DNA of 64,000 nucleotides from Polynucleobacter sp. MWH-UH35A (GTDB taxonomy: Bacteria; Pseudomonadota; Gammaproteobacteria; Burkholderiales; Burkholderiaceae): contig NZ_CP061285.1 of NCBI RefSeq assembly GCF_018687075.1, positions 868,001-932,000 of the forward strand. The letters run 5' to 3'. Numbering within the stretch: position 1 is the stretch's first letter; each line of letters begins with the position of its first letter. Below the pieces are notes generated by a model. It was not told the DNA's origin, made no database searches, and worked only from the letters and a program-made list of their open reading frames with translations. Positions 10,663-18,829 of the stretch are shown here, piece by piece. The position numbers and the translations under genes were made by a program.

Positions 10663-11307
10663 ATGACCCTTTCTAGCGATCCCTCTAAAACCTCAAGATT
10701 GCGCCTAGCTGTATTGATCCTGGCTGCAGGCGAGGGTAGTCGTTTGGGTGGATATCCAAAGGCCTTGTTGAAAAAGGAATCGGGCAGTTTGTTAAAGCGC
10801 TTGATCGAATCATCACAAGGTTTTGCCCCCATCGAAACATTGGTCGTTACTGGCTTTTACTCAGACGAAATAGAAGCTGAAATTCAGTCTATTCAACAGA
10901 GTGTGCTTAGCCCAATTACCTGGGTCAGAAATGCAAATCCCGCAGCAGGTCAGTCCACATCCGTAAGGCTTGGTCTTGAGTCGCTAAAGAGTGATTACGA
11001 TCTTGTCTTGATTGCTTTAAGTGATCAACCTAATATCGGAACATCAGAGATCAAATCGCTACTAGAGCAATTTAGTCAACATTCCTTACAACATGAAATT
11101 GTATTGCCTGTGGTCAACGGCCAGCGCGGTAACCCAGTATTGTTCTCGAGAGAGGTTATCCAAAAGATCTTAGAGATACCTGGAATGGCCTGCAGACCCT
11201 ATATGGATCAGCATCCCCAGCTCGTGAAAACTTATGAGACGGATAATGATGCTTACATTTTGGATGTCGATACACATGACGACATCCAAAAGCTTGGGCT
11301 CAATTAA
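10663..11307 (+). CDS. MocA/MobA-like nucleotidyltransferase
   Basis: This 214-residue protein has the nucleotidyltransferase signature LAAGEGSRLGGYPKALL near residues 20-36 and a later ALSDQPNI acidic metal-binding motif. This branch includes MocA, which makes molybdopterin cytosine dinucleotide for XDH-family enzymes. The divergent XdhC-family neighbour supports the MocA reading over MobA or a sugar-nucleotide enzyme. The ATG has no Shine-Dalgarno and an AT-rich promoter-like stretch lies directly before it. The 3' end overlaps the convergent RidA-like gene by 4 bases. Confidence 0.8.
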   Translation: MTLSSDPSKTSRLRLAVLILAAGEGSRLGGYPKALLKKESGSLLKRLIESSQGFAPIETLVVTGFYSDEIEAEIQSIQQSVLSPITWVRNANPAAGQSTSVRLGLESLKSDYDLVLIALSDQPNIGTSEIKSLLEQFSQHSLQHEIVLPVVNGQRGNPVLFSREVIQKILEIPGMACRPYMDQHPQLVKTYETDNDAYILDVDTHDDIQKLGLN

Positions 11308-11762
11308 ATCTCAGCTATCAATTCGATTTCAACACACGCCCCAAGCGGAATCTGTGCGACACCAAAAGCACTGCGCGCATGTTTACCTGCCTCACCAAAT
11401 ACCTCGAAGAGTAATTCTGAGCAGCCATTGACTACCAGATGTTGTTCTGTATAGCTCTCTGTAGAGTTCACTAAACCCATGACTTTCACAATACGCTTTA
11501 CTTTGTCTAGCGAGCCTAAATGATTTTGTAGCGTCGAGATTAAATCAATTGCAATGGAGCGAGCAGCTGCTTTGCCGGTCTCAGTATCCATGTCTTTGCC
11601 AAGCTTACCGACCCATGGCTTGCCATCACGTTTAGCAATGTGGCCCGAAAGAAAAATGGTATTGCCGGTGGTGGTCGCCATGACATAGGCGGCTGCAGGG
11701 GGTCCTGGTGGAGGTAAATCAATTCCAAGGGTTTTGAGACGGTCGCTAATGTTTGTAGTCAT
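11304..11762 (-). CDS. RidA/YjgF/UK114-like protein lacking the catalytic arginine
   Basis: This 152-residue protein has the chorismate-mutase-like Rid fold: GNTIFLSGHIA near residues 32-42, a VNGCSELL/FGEAGKHAR stretch, and the C-terminal VEIELIAEI. Classical RidA deaminates reactive enamines and imines using an arginine just before the C-terminal strand. Here that region reads VAQIPLGACVEIE, with Gln in the arginine position, so imine deaminase activity is doubtful. It resembles the larger YjgF-like subgroup of unknown function. It follows the CoxE-like gene by 57 bp on the same strand and is convergent with the MocA-like gene. Confidence 0.85.
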   Translation of the reverse strand: MTTNISDRLKTLGIDLPPPGPPAAAYVMATTTGNTIFLSGHIAKRDGKPWVGKLGKDMDTETGKAAARSIAIDLISTLQNHLGSLDKVKRIVKVMGLVNSTESYTEQHLVVNGCSELLFEVFGEAGKHARSAFGVAQIPLGACVEIELIAEI

Positions 11763-11819
11763 GATGGATATGAAGTTGGATTAAGAAATATATTTGAATT
11801 TGAAAAGTAGATTGAAAAC

Positions 11820-12995
11820 TTACTTGGAAAGTTGTCGCATGGCGCTTTCAAGCCCATTTAAAGTTACTGGATACATACGATCTTTCATCAAGTTTTGCAT
11901 GATATCAATCGATTGGCGATATTGCCAAATGGACTCGGGCTCCGGATTGAGCCAAGCAAAATGTGGAAAGTGATCAATCAGTCGATTGATCCAAACGGCG
12001 CCCGCTTCCTTGTTGTTGTATTCAACCGAACCATTAGGGCTGAAAATTTCATAGGGTGACATCGTCGCATCACCAACAAAGATCAATTTATAGTCAGGAC
12101 CATATTTATTAATAATGTCTTGCGTTGGGGTTACTTGATCTCGTCTGCGGCGATTGCTTTGCCATAGATTTTCATAAACACAGTTATGAAAATAGTAGTG
12201 CTCAAGATGTTTAAATTCCGCTTTGGCAGCAGAGAACAGTTCAGCAATGCGCTGAATATGATCATCCATAGAGCCACCAACATCCATCAGTAGCAATACC
12301 TTGACTTGATTATGTCGCTCAGGTCGCATTTGAATATCTAGCATGCCAGCATTGGCTGCAGTTGAATGAATCGTTTTATCTAGGTCAAGCTCTAGAGTGG
12401 AGCCTTCGCGAGCAAAGCGACGCAGACGTCGTAAGGCTACTTTGATGTTGCGAGTGCCTAAGGCTAAATCGCTGTCGTAATCCTTGAATTCACGCGCCTC
12501 CCAAACTTTGATTGCCGTTCTATTGCCAGCACTCTCACCCCCGATGCGAATACCTTCTGGGTGATAGCCGCTATGACCAAAGGGTGAGGAGCCGCCGGCA
12601 CCAATCCATTTATTGCCGCCACCGTGCCACTCTTTCTGCTCTTTTAAAAGCTCTTCAAGACGCTTTCTTAAGGCATCTGGCCCTCCTAGTTTCTTGAGGG
12701 CGGCTTTTTCTTCATCGGTGAGAACGCGTTGCAATTTTTTCTCAAGCCAATCAAGTGGGATATCCGGTGAAAGGGCAATAATTTTCTCAACCCCGTTAAA
12801 GTAAGCGCCAAAAACTTGGTCAAAGCGGTCAAAGTGCTGCTCATCTTTAATCAATGTCATGCGTGACAGTTGATAAAACTCATCAATAGATGGATTAATG
12901 ACGCCTGATTTCAAAGCCTCCATGAGTGTTAAAAACTCTCGCACTGAAACAGGTACCTTAGCCTCTTTCAGATTTAGGAAGAATTGAATCAACAT
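11820..12995 (-). CDS. VWA-domain CoxE-like protein
   Basis: This is a 391-residue CoxE-family protein. The C-terminal half is a von Willebrand A domain with a MIDAS-type motif DVGGS at residues 238-242, where many relatives have DxSxS. A glycine-rich linker (WHGGG, GAGGSSPFGHSG) separates it from the helical N-terminal half. CoxE proteins work with a MoxR-type AAA ATPase (CoxD-like) to activate metalloenzymes, as in carbon monoxide dehydrogenase maturation. The MoxR gene lies 3 bases upstream, so the pair is co-translated. The client enzyme is not visible here; the pair may act on another metalloprotein or on the cell envelope. Confidence 0.88.
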   Translation of the reverse strand: MLIQFFLNLKEAKVPVSVREFLTLMEALKSGVINPSIDEFYQLSRMTLIKDEQHFDRFDQVFGAYFNGVEKIIALSPDIPLDWLEKKLQRVLTDEEKAALKKLGGPDALRKRLEELLKEQKEWHGGGNKWIGAGGSSPFGHSGYHPEGIRIGGESAGNRTAIKVWEAREFKDYDSDLALGTRNIKVALRRLRRFAREGSTLELDLDKTIHSTAANAGMLDIQMRPERHNQVKVLLLMDVGGSMDDHIQRIAELFSAAKAEFKHLEHYYFHNCVYENLWQSNRRRRDQVTPTQDIINKYGPDYKLIFVGDATMSPYEIFSPNGSVEYNNKEAGAVWINRLIDHFPHFAWLNPEPESIWQYRQSIDIMQNLMKDRMYPVTLNGLESAMRQLSK

Positions 12996-12998
12996 GGG

Positions 12999-13868
12999 TT
13001 AGCGGTGGTTGCGATTCATCATGACCAGTCTTTCAAACAAGTGAATATCCTGTTCGTTTTTGAGTAATGCGCCATGGAGCGGGGGAACAACAATCTTTTC
13101 ATCGCTACTGTGAAGCGCCTCAGGTGGGATGTCCTCAGCCAGTAAAAGCTTTAGCCAGTCAATTAATTCAGAGGTAGAGGGCTTCTTTTTTAGCCCTGGC
13201 AAGGAGCGTATTTGATAGAAGGCTCTGAGGGCGGCATCCAGTAAATCCTGTTTGATGTTGGGGTGATGTACATCCACGATGCTTTGCATGGTGGTTGCAT
13301 CTGGGAAGGTGATGTAGTGAAAAAAGCAACGGCGCAAGAAGGCGTCCGGTAATTCTTTTTCATTATTCGAAGTGATGATCACGAGTGGACGATGTTTTGC
13401 CTTAATGAGTTCGCGAGTTTCATATACATAAAATTCCATGCGATCAATTTCACGCAATAAGTCGTTGGGGAATTCAATGTCGGCTTTATCAATTTCATCA
13501 ATCAGCAAGACAGTTGGCTCATCAGCCTCAAATGCTTGCCAGAGAACACCTTTGATAATGTAGTTTCGAATGTCCTTTACCTTTTCATCGCCTAATTGTG
13601 AATCGCGCAAACGGCTCACGGCATCGTATTCATAAAGACCTTGTTGGGCTTTGGTGGTTGACTTGATATGCCATTGAAGTAGGGGCATCTTCAGTGCGGC
13701 AGCCACCTCTTCAGCGAGCATGGTTTTACCGGTACCAGGTTCGCCCTTAATTAAGAGAGGGCGCTGCAGTGCAATGGCGGCATTAACGGCCAACTTGAGA
13801 TCATCTGTGGCGACGTAGCTTTGGCTGCCGTCAAAGCGGTTTTGGGGTGAAGTAGTAGATTTGCTCAT
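12999..13868 (-). CDS. MoxR-family AAA+ ATPase
   Basis: This 289-residue AAA+ ATPase has Walker A GEPGTGKT (residues 42-49), Walker B VLLIDEIDKAD and a sensor region ending IITSNNEKELPDAFLRRC. MoxR ATPases are chaperone-like and usually paired with VWA-domain proteins; the CoxE-like gene follows after 3 bases. Upstream, on the opposite strand, are two cytochrome c genes, with a perfect FNR-type box centred about 133 bp from the moxR start. The box could control either direction. Confidence 0.9.
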   Translation of the reverse strand: MSKSTTSPQNRFDGSQSYVATDDLKLAVNAAIALQRPLLIKGEPGTGKTMLAEEVAAALKMPLLQWHIKSTTKAQQGLYEYDAVSRLRDSQLGDEKVKDIRNYIIKGVLWQAFEADEPTVLLIDEIDKADIEFPNDLLREIDRMEFYVYETRELIKAKHRPLVIITSNNEKELPDAFLRRCFFHYITFPDATTMQSIVDVHHPNIKQDLLDAALRAFYQIRSLPGLKKKPSTSELIDWLKLLLAEDIPPEALHSSDEKIVVPPLHGALLKNEQDIHLFERLVMMNRNHR

Positions 13869-13994
13869 CGTGTTGCCTAAAAGTGCATGATTAAGCGTTC
13901 CAGTATAGGTAAATGGGTGAAATTTTTCAGTGTTTCTACTGATTTTGGCCTCTGAAATAGCGAGAAGGGCGTCTGTCCGCTATACTCATGCAAA

Positions 13995-14008
13995 TTGATC
14001 TAAATCAA
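13995..14008. promoter_or_regulatory. FNR/ANR-type box
   Basis: TTGATCTAAATCAA is an exact match to the FNR consensus TTGAT-N4-ATCAA. It lies in the 150-bp divergent gap between moxR and the first cytochrome gene, only 10 bases before the cytochrome ATG, and 9 bases after a TATACT (-10-like) at 13981-13986. If that -10 is used, the box sits just after the transcription start, a repressing position. For the moxR direction it is far enough upstream to activate. Confidence 0.6.
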
Positions 14009-14018
14009 CTCATTAATA

Positions 14019-14393
14019 ATGATTTCTATGAAAAAACTCTCCATTCTTCCTCATTTAGCCGTAGCTGCAACTTTTGCTTTTGCTGGTTCTGTTGCCCAGG
14101 CGGATGAAGTTAAGGGCAATGCTGCTGCTGGTAATGCTAAGGTTTGGCTTTGTGTTGGTTGCCACTCTATTCCTGATTACCGTGCTGATTACCCACTGGT
14201 TTACAAAGTGCCGATGCTGGGCGGCCAAAACGGTGCTTACATCGCTAGTGCATTAGCTGCCTACAAAAAAGGCGAGAGAAAGCATCCAACGATGCGTTCT
14301 ATAGCTAGCAGCTTGTCTGACCAGGATATGGCTGATATTGGCGAATACTATGCTGCGCAAACTGCCAGCTCACCAAACAACCCATTGAAGTGA
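14019..14393 (+). CDS. Periplasmic class I cytochrome c
   Basis: This small electron carrier of 124 residues has a Sec signal peptide ending near SVAQA (about residue 28). Its single haem motif CVGCH is at residues 45-49, with a distal HPTMRS methionine as the likely sixth ligand. The fold resembles cytochrome c553 or half of cytochrome c4. It starts 31 bases before a second small cytochrome c and is probably co-transcribed with it. An in-frame ATG at 14028 (MKKLS) is an equally plausible start and gives a more typical signal peptide. Its partners may be a terminal oxidase or the enzyme served by MoxR/CoxE; this is inference. Confidence 0.9.
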   Translation: MISMKKLSILPHLAVAATFAFAGSVAQADEVKGNAAAGNAKVWLCVGCHSIPDYRADYPLVYKVPMLGGQNGAYIASALAAYKKGERKHPTMRSIASSLSDQDMADIGEYYAAQTASSPNNPLK

Positions 14394-14423
14394 TTCATCG
14401 ATAAAGATACCTAGAGATATTTT

Positions 14424-14777
14424 ATGAAATTCGCACTAATTACAGCAGTTCTGCTTTCAAGCGTTGGTTTGGTAAATGTAGCCAATGCTGCTAGCGTAGA
14501 TAAGGGTCAAGCTTTAGTAGAGAAGGCGAACTGTGCCTCTTGTCATGGCGCTGGGCTGAATGCACCCATTTTGCCTGCTTATCCAAAGTTGGCAGGTCAA
14601 TATAGTGATTACCTTTATTACGCACTTAAAGCGTACAAAGTGGGCAATAGCAACGCTCAGTTTGGTCGCAACAACGCTATCATGGGCTCACAAGTTCAAA
14701 ACTTTAGCGATGCGGATTTGCAGGATATTGCAGCCTATATCGCTTCATTGCCAGGAAACTTCGTTGTTAAGAAGTAA
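14424..14777 (+). CDS. Periplasmic class I cytochrome c (c553/c4-like)
   Basis: This is a second monohaem cytochrome c of 117 residues. It has a signal peptide ending near VANAA (about residue 23), haem motif CASCH at residues 37-41, and a likely Met ligand in NAIMGSQ. PAYPKLAGQ and the C-terminal DLQDIAAYIASL are typical of cytochrome c553/c4 domains. It follows the first cytochrome by 30 bases and ends before a strong terminator. Two adjacent single-domain cytochromes resemble a split dihaem c4; whether they pair is unknown. Confidence 0.9.
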   Translation: MKFALITAVLLSSVGLVNVANAASVDKGQALVEKANCASCHGAGLNAPILPAYPKLAGQYSDYLYYALKAYKVGNSNAQFGRNNAIMGSQVQNFSDADLQDIAAYIASLPGNFVVKK

Positions 14778-14810
14778 TTCTCATTAGCGTAAAGCTAAGG
14801 CTGCTTAATT

Positions 14811-14848
14811 CAAAGGCTTAGAATAATCTTCTAAGCCTTTGTTTTTTT
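14811..14848 (+). terminator. Strong intrinsic terminator after the cytochrome genes
   Basis: Perfect 13-bp arms (14811-14823 and 14829-14841) enclose a TAATC loop and are followed by seven T. It ends the cytochrome transcript and separates it from the convergent GntR gene. Confidence 0.93.
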
Positions 14849-14863
14849 AATATATTTTAATAT

Positions 14864-15502
14864 TTAACGTAGCGCCTCAAGGCCACGGGCAAGATGTTTT
14901 CGCATTGCCAACTCGGCCGCATGCTCATCCCGTTTTAAAAGGCCTCTGAGAATCTCACGATGCTCAACCAGAGAATTTTGTAATCTTCCCGTGCTTGTTA
15001 GCGAGTCTCTGCGATGGAGTTTAAGTACTTTGCGCAGGTCGGCAATGACGCCATTCATCCACTTATTGCCCGCAATCTCCTGAATTAATTCATGAAATCT
15101 GCCGTTTACTTCAAAAAACTGTTCAATATCGCGATCAGCTGCTGCTTTTTCTAACCTATGGTGTAGGTGATCGAGCATATTTAGCTCTGCTTCAGTGGCT
15201 TTAATTGCCGTTTCTTTTGCGGCTTGACCTTCTAAGAGGGAGAGGATGGTGAAGATTTGCTCCAAATCTTTTCTTGCTACCTCGGTGACATAGGCGCCAC
15301 GCCGCATCCTGATGGTCACTAGACCCTCAGATGCTAAAACCTTAATTGCTTCCCGCATGGGTGTGCGGCTAATCCCAAATTGATCGGCCAGCGATTGCTC
15401 GTCTAACCAGCTTCCTGGGGCTAATTGCTTGCTGAAGATCTGCTCACGAAGACGATCTGCAACGTCTTCGTATAGGGGTCTATTATTCAGTTTTGTATTC
15501 AT
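14864..15502 (-). CDS. GntR-family (FadR/FCD subfamily) regulator
   Basis: This 212-residue regulator has an N-terminal winged helix (about residues 8-75, with LADQFGISRTPMREAIKVL) and a C-terminal all-helical FCD ligand domain (LLEGQAAKETA, NGRFHELI, LVEHREIL). FCD regulators usually sense organic acids and may use a metal. It is divergent from the methylmalonyl-CoA mutase operon. A perfect 20-bp palindrome overlaps its own start codon, so it probably controls itself and the operon in response to a propionate-pathway metabolite. The ligand is inferred. Confidence 0.9.
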   Translation of the reverse strand: MNTKLNNRPLYEDVADRLREQIFSKQLAPGSWLDEQSLADQFGISRTPMREAIKVLASEGLVTIRMRRGAYVTEVARKDLEQIFTILSLLEGQAAKETAIKATEAELNMLDHLHHRLEKAAADRDIEQFFEVNGRFHELIQEIAGNKWMNGVIADLRKVLKLHRRDSLTSTGRLQNSLVEHREILRGLLKRDEHAAELAMRKHLARGLEALR

Positions 15503-15526
15503 AATTATGAATACATTATGTAGACA
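15495..15526. promoter_or_regulatory. Operator-like palindromes between gntR and the mutase operon
   Basis: GTATTCATAATTATGAATAC (15495-15514) is a perfect 20-bp palindrome that covers the gntR start codon. It is followed by TACATTATGTA (15512-15522), a second perfect palindrome around one central base, and then TGTAGACA at 15519-15526. GntR dimers bind such short inverted repeats; binding of the neighbouring regulator is inference. Confidence 0.65.
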
Positions 15527-15597
15527 AAAGAATGATTGTCAAGCAGAATGTAAGGGTATTTCGATGCAATGCAGCAAAAATTAACCTGGGAGTTTTT

Positions 15598-17772
15598 GTG
15601 AGTTCTAAAGAAAACAATTCATGGCCATCATTTCCAGATGCCAATCTGGATGCTTGGAAAAAGTCAGCGCAAAAATCGGCGCCAAATGGCGACGTCGATG
15701 CATTAGGTTGGAAAACACCAGATGGAATTCATTTAAAAGCTTTATATACATCTTCGGATGTTGAGGGACTCAATTTCACCGATACATTGCCGGGATTTGA
15801 GCCCTTTGTTCGTGGACCACAAGCAACGATGTACTCGGTACGCCCTTGGACCATTCGTCAATATGCAGGCTTCTCAACTGCAGAAGAGTCTAATGCTTTT
15901 TATCGCAAAGCGCTCGAGGCTGGCGGTCAGGGTGTGTCAGTTGCTTTTGACTTGGCAACGCATCGTGGTTACGACTCCGATCATCCACGTGTAACAGGTG
16001 ACGTTGGTAAGGCCGGCGTTGCCATTGATTCTGTAGAAGATATGAAGATCTTGTTTGATGGCATTCCATTGGACAAAGTATCTGTGTCGATGACGATGAA
16101 TGGCGCCGTTCTACCAGTATTAGCGGGTTATATCGTTGCTGGCGAAGAGCAAGGTGTAAAGCAGGAGCAGTTATCTGGCACGATTCAGAATGACATTCTG
16201 AAAGAGTTCATGGTGCGCAATACCTATATTTACCCACCTGAGCCATCTATGCGCATTATTGGCGACATCATTGAGTACACAGCCAAGCACATGCCGAAGT
16301 TCAACTCGATCTCAATTTCGGGTTATCACATGCAAGAAGCGGGCGCCAATCAAGTATTGGAATTAGCATTCACATTGGCTGATGGTAAGGAGTATGTAAA
16401 AACTGCGCTTGCTAAAGGTTTGGATGTGGATGGCTTTGCTGGACGCCTGTCCTTCTTCTTTGCGATAGGCATGAACTTCTATTTAGAAGTGGCTAAGTTA
16501 CGCGCTGCCCGTTTGTTGTGGTGGCGCATTATGAAGTCTTTCGAGCCAAAAAATCCAAAGTCATTGATGTTGCGTACACATTGCCAAACATCAGGTTGGT
16601 CATTAACGGAGCAAGACCCATACAACAACGTAGTAAGAACTACAGTCGAAGCAATGGCAGCTGTGTTCGGTGGCACTCAATCTTTGCATACCAACTCATT
16701 GGATGAGGCGATTGCACTTCCTTCTGAGTTTTCTAGCCGCATCGCCCGAAATACCCAGTTAATTTTGCAAGAAGAAACCCATATCCCTAGCGTGATCGAT
16801 CCATGGGCCGGTTCTTACATGATGGAGAACCTCACTCAAGAGATGGCTGATAAAGCTTGGGAAATCATTCAAGAAGTTGAAGCAATGGGTGGTATGACTA
16901 AGGCGGTTGAAAGTGGTTGGGCTAAGCTCAAGATCGAAGCTGCCGCCGCTGAGAAACAAGCCAAGATTGACTCAGGTTCTGACGTGATTGTTGGTGTTAA
17001 TAAATACAAGCTCGGCAAAGAAGATCTCGTTGATGTCTTGATGATCGATAACGATAAGGTTCGCGAAGGTCAGGTTGCGCGTTTGAAGGATATTAAGGTC
17101 AAGCGTGATCCTAATAAAGTACAAGCTGCATTAGAGGCATTAACAAAGGCTGCTGAAGATAACTCCGGAAATCTCTTGGAGCTGTCGGTAAACGCAATTC
17201 GCTTGCGTGCAACAGTAGGTGAAGTTTCTGATGCATTAGAAAAAGTTTACGGGCGCCATCGCGCCGATACTCAAAAGGTGACCGGTGTGTATGCAGCTGC
17301 CTATGACTCAGCCGAAGGTTGGGCAAAACTCCAAACAGAAATTGCTGACTTTGCAAAAGACTTCGGTCGTCGCCCTCGTGTGATGATTGCTAAGCTTGGT
17401 CAAGATGGTCATGACCGTGGCGCAAAAGTCGTTGCTACTGCTTATGCTGACTTAGGTTTTGACGTGGATATTGGACCTTTGTTCCAGACTCCTGAAGAAT
17501 GCGCTCGACAGGCCATTGAGAATGACGTTCATGCATTGGGCGTATCTACCTTGGCTGCTGGCCATAAGACTCTGGTGCCAGCCATCATTGCTGAATTAAA
17601 GAAGCAAGGATCCGATGACATCATCGTATTCGTAGGTGGCGTGATTCCAAGACAAGATTATGAGTTCCTCTATGAGGCTGGTGTAAAGGGTATTTACGGT
17701 CCAGGCACTCCAATCCCAGCTTCAGCTAAGGATGTGCTCGAGCAAATTCGTAAATCTGTTAAATCAGCTTAA
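15598..17772 (+). CDS. Methylmalonyl-CoA mutase, single-subunit type
   Basis: This adenosylcobalamin enzyme interconverts methylmalonyl-CoA and succinyl-CoA in the cytosol. It has the substrate-binding barrel domain ([29 protein letters not shown]) and a C-terminal B12 domain with DGHDRG; His605 is the lower cobalt ligand. The frame is open from an ATG at 15532, but the 22 extra residues look non-coding. GTG at 15598 has GGGAG at a good distance and gives 724 residues, close to the usual size. It leads an operon with the MeaB chaperone, both carboxylase subunits and an epimerase-like gene, and is divergent from a GntR regulator. Confidence 0.95.
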   Translation: MSSKENNSWPSFPDANLDAWKKSAQKSAPNGDVDALGWKTPDGIHLKALYTSSDVEGLNFTDTLPGFEPFVRGPQATMYSVRPWTIRQYAGFSTAEESNAFYRKALEAGGQGVSVAFDLATHRGYDSDHPRVTGDVGKAGVAIDSVEDMKILFDGIPLDKVSVSMTMNGAVLPVLAGYIVAGEEQGVKQEQLSGTIQNDILKEFMVRNTYIYPPEPSMRIIGDIIEYTAKHMPKFNSISISGYHMQEAGANQVLELAFTLADGKEYVKTALAKGLDVDGFAGRLSFFFAIGMNFYLEVAKLRAARLLWWRIMKSFEPKNPKSLMLRTHCQTSGWSLTEQDPYNNVVRTTVEAMAAVFGGTQSLHTNSLDEAIALPSEFSSRIARNTQLILQEETHIPSVIDPWAGSYMMENLTQEMADKAWEIIQEVEAMGGMTKAVESGWAKLKIEAAAAEKQAKIDSGSDVIVGVNKYKLGKEDLVDVLMIDNDKVREGQVARLKDIKVKRDPNKVQAALEALTKAAEDNSGNLLELSVNAIRLRATVGEVSDALEKVYGRHRADTQKVTGVYAAAYDSAEGWAKLQTEIADFAKDFGRRPRVMIAKLGQDGHDRGAKVVATAYADLGFDVDIGPLFQTPEECARQAIENDVHALGVSTLAAGHKTLVPAIIAELKKQGSDDIIVFVGGVIPRQDYEFLYEAGVKGIYGPGTPIPASAKDVLEQIRKSVKSA

Positions 17773-17793
17773 TACGGAATACGGAACTTAGGC

Positions 17794-18819
17794 GTGCTCG
17801 AAGCTGCTGATCAAGCTCTTGTAAATGACCTTACTAGTGCACCGTCGCTTAAACAGCGTCGCGCACTGGCAAAGATTATTACTTTGCTTGAGTCAACACG
17901 CTTAGATCATCGTCATCGCGCAGATGACGTGCTCAATTCTTTGCTTCCTAAGACGGGTAAATCATTTCGCCTAGGAATCTCGGGCGTCCCTGGTGTCGGT
18001 AAATCCACGTTGATTGAATCTCTTGGTTTGTATTTGATTGAACAGGGTCATCGGGTGGCCGTATTGGCGATTGACCCCTCTTCCAGTATTTCTGGGGGCT
18101 CCATTTTGGGCGATAAGACGCGGATGGAACGCTTATCAGTTCTCGAAAACGCTTTCATTAGACCAAGTCCTTCTTCATGCAACTTGGGCGGCGTCGCCGA
18201 GAAGACGCGTGAAGCAATGTTGGTTGCGGAGGCTGCTGGCTTTGACATCATCATCGTTGAAACAGTAGGTGTAGGTCAAAGTGAAATTGCAGTTGCTGGC
18301 ATGACCGATATGTTTCTTTTATTGCAGTTACCAAATGCAGGCGATGATCTTCAGGCTATCAAAAAAGGGGTAATGGAGATCGCCGATTTGATTGTGATTA
18401 ACAAAGCGGATATTGATCCGGATGCCGCTATGCGTGCTCAGTTATTTATTACAAGCTCATTGCGTCTGTTGGGTTTTCAGGGGAATCCAGACCACGCTTC
18501 ACACGATAAAGAATATTGGCATCCACAAGTGATGACTTTGAGTGCATTAGAAGGTAAGGGCGTCTCTGAACTTTGGGATAGGGTCTCTCACTTTGAGAGG
18601 CTACAAAAAGCCAACGGGAAATTCGATTCCCGTCGCAAGGATCAAGCAGGCTCATGGATGTGGGATCGCATCGATGCAGGTTTGAAGAACGCATTTCGTA
18701 GTAATGAAGCGGTGCAAGCACTTCTTCCAAGTTTAGTAACACAAGTAAATCAAGGGACTATGGCTGCTTCAGTTGCCGCAAGGCGGTTGCTGGAATCCAT
18801 GGGGCATGAATTTTTCTAA
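17794..18819 (+). CDS. MeaB/ArgK-family GTPase for methylmalonyl-CoA mutase
   Basis: MeaB-type G proteins load cobalamin into methylmalonyl-CoA mutase and protect it from inactivation. The 341-residue protein has the P-loop GVPGVGKST at residues 64-72, DPSSSISGG near residue 95, ETVGVGQSE (G3 region) and NKAD (G4). It starts with GTG 21 bases after the mutase gene and ends 10 bases before the carboxylase beta gene, which fits the mutase-chaperone role better than the older ArgK name. Confidence 0.93.
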   Translation: MLEAADQALVNDLTSAPSLKQRRALAKIITLLESTRLDHRHRADDVLNSLLPKTGKSFRLGISGVPGVGKSTLIESLGLYLIEQGHRVAVLAIDPSSSISGGSILGDKTRMERLSVLENAFIRPSPSSCNLGGVAEKTREAMLVAEAAGFDIIIVETVGVGQSEIAVAGMTDMFLLLQLPNAGDDLQAIKKGVMEIADLIVINKADIDPDAAMRAQLFITSSLRLLGFQGNPDHASHDKEYWHPQVMTLSALEGKGVSELWDRVSHFERLQKANGKFDSRRKDQAGSWMWDRIDAGLKNAFRSNEAVQALLPSLVTQVNQGTMAASVAARRLLESMGHEFF

Positions 18820-18829
18820 GGAGCAGGAA

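Noticed and set aside
15532-15597. N-terminal extension of methylmalonyl-CoA mutase from the ATG at 15532
   Set aside because: The residues do not resemble the family and a good ribosome-binding site precedes the GTG at 15598.
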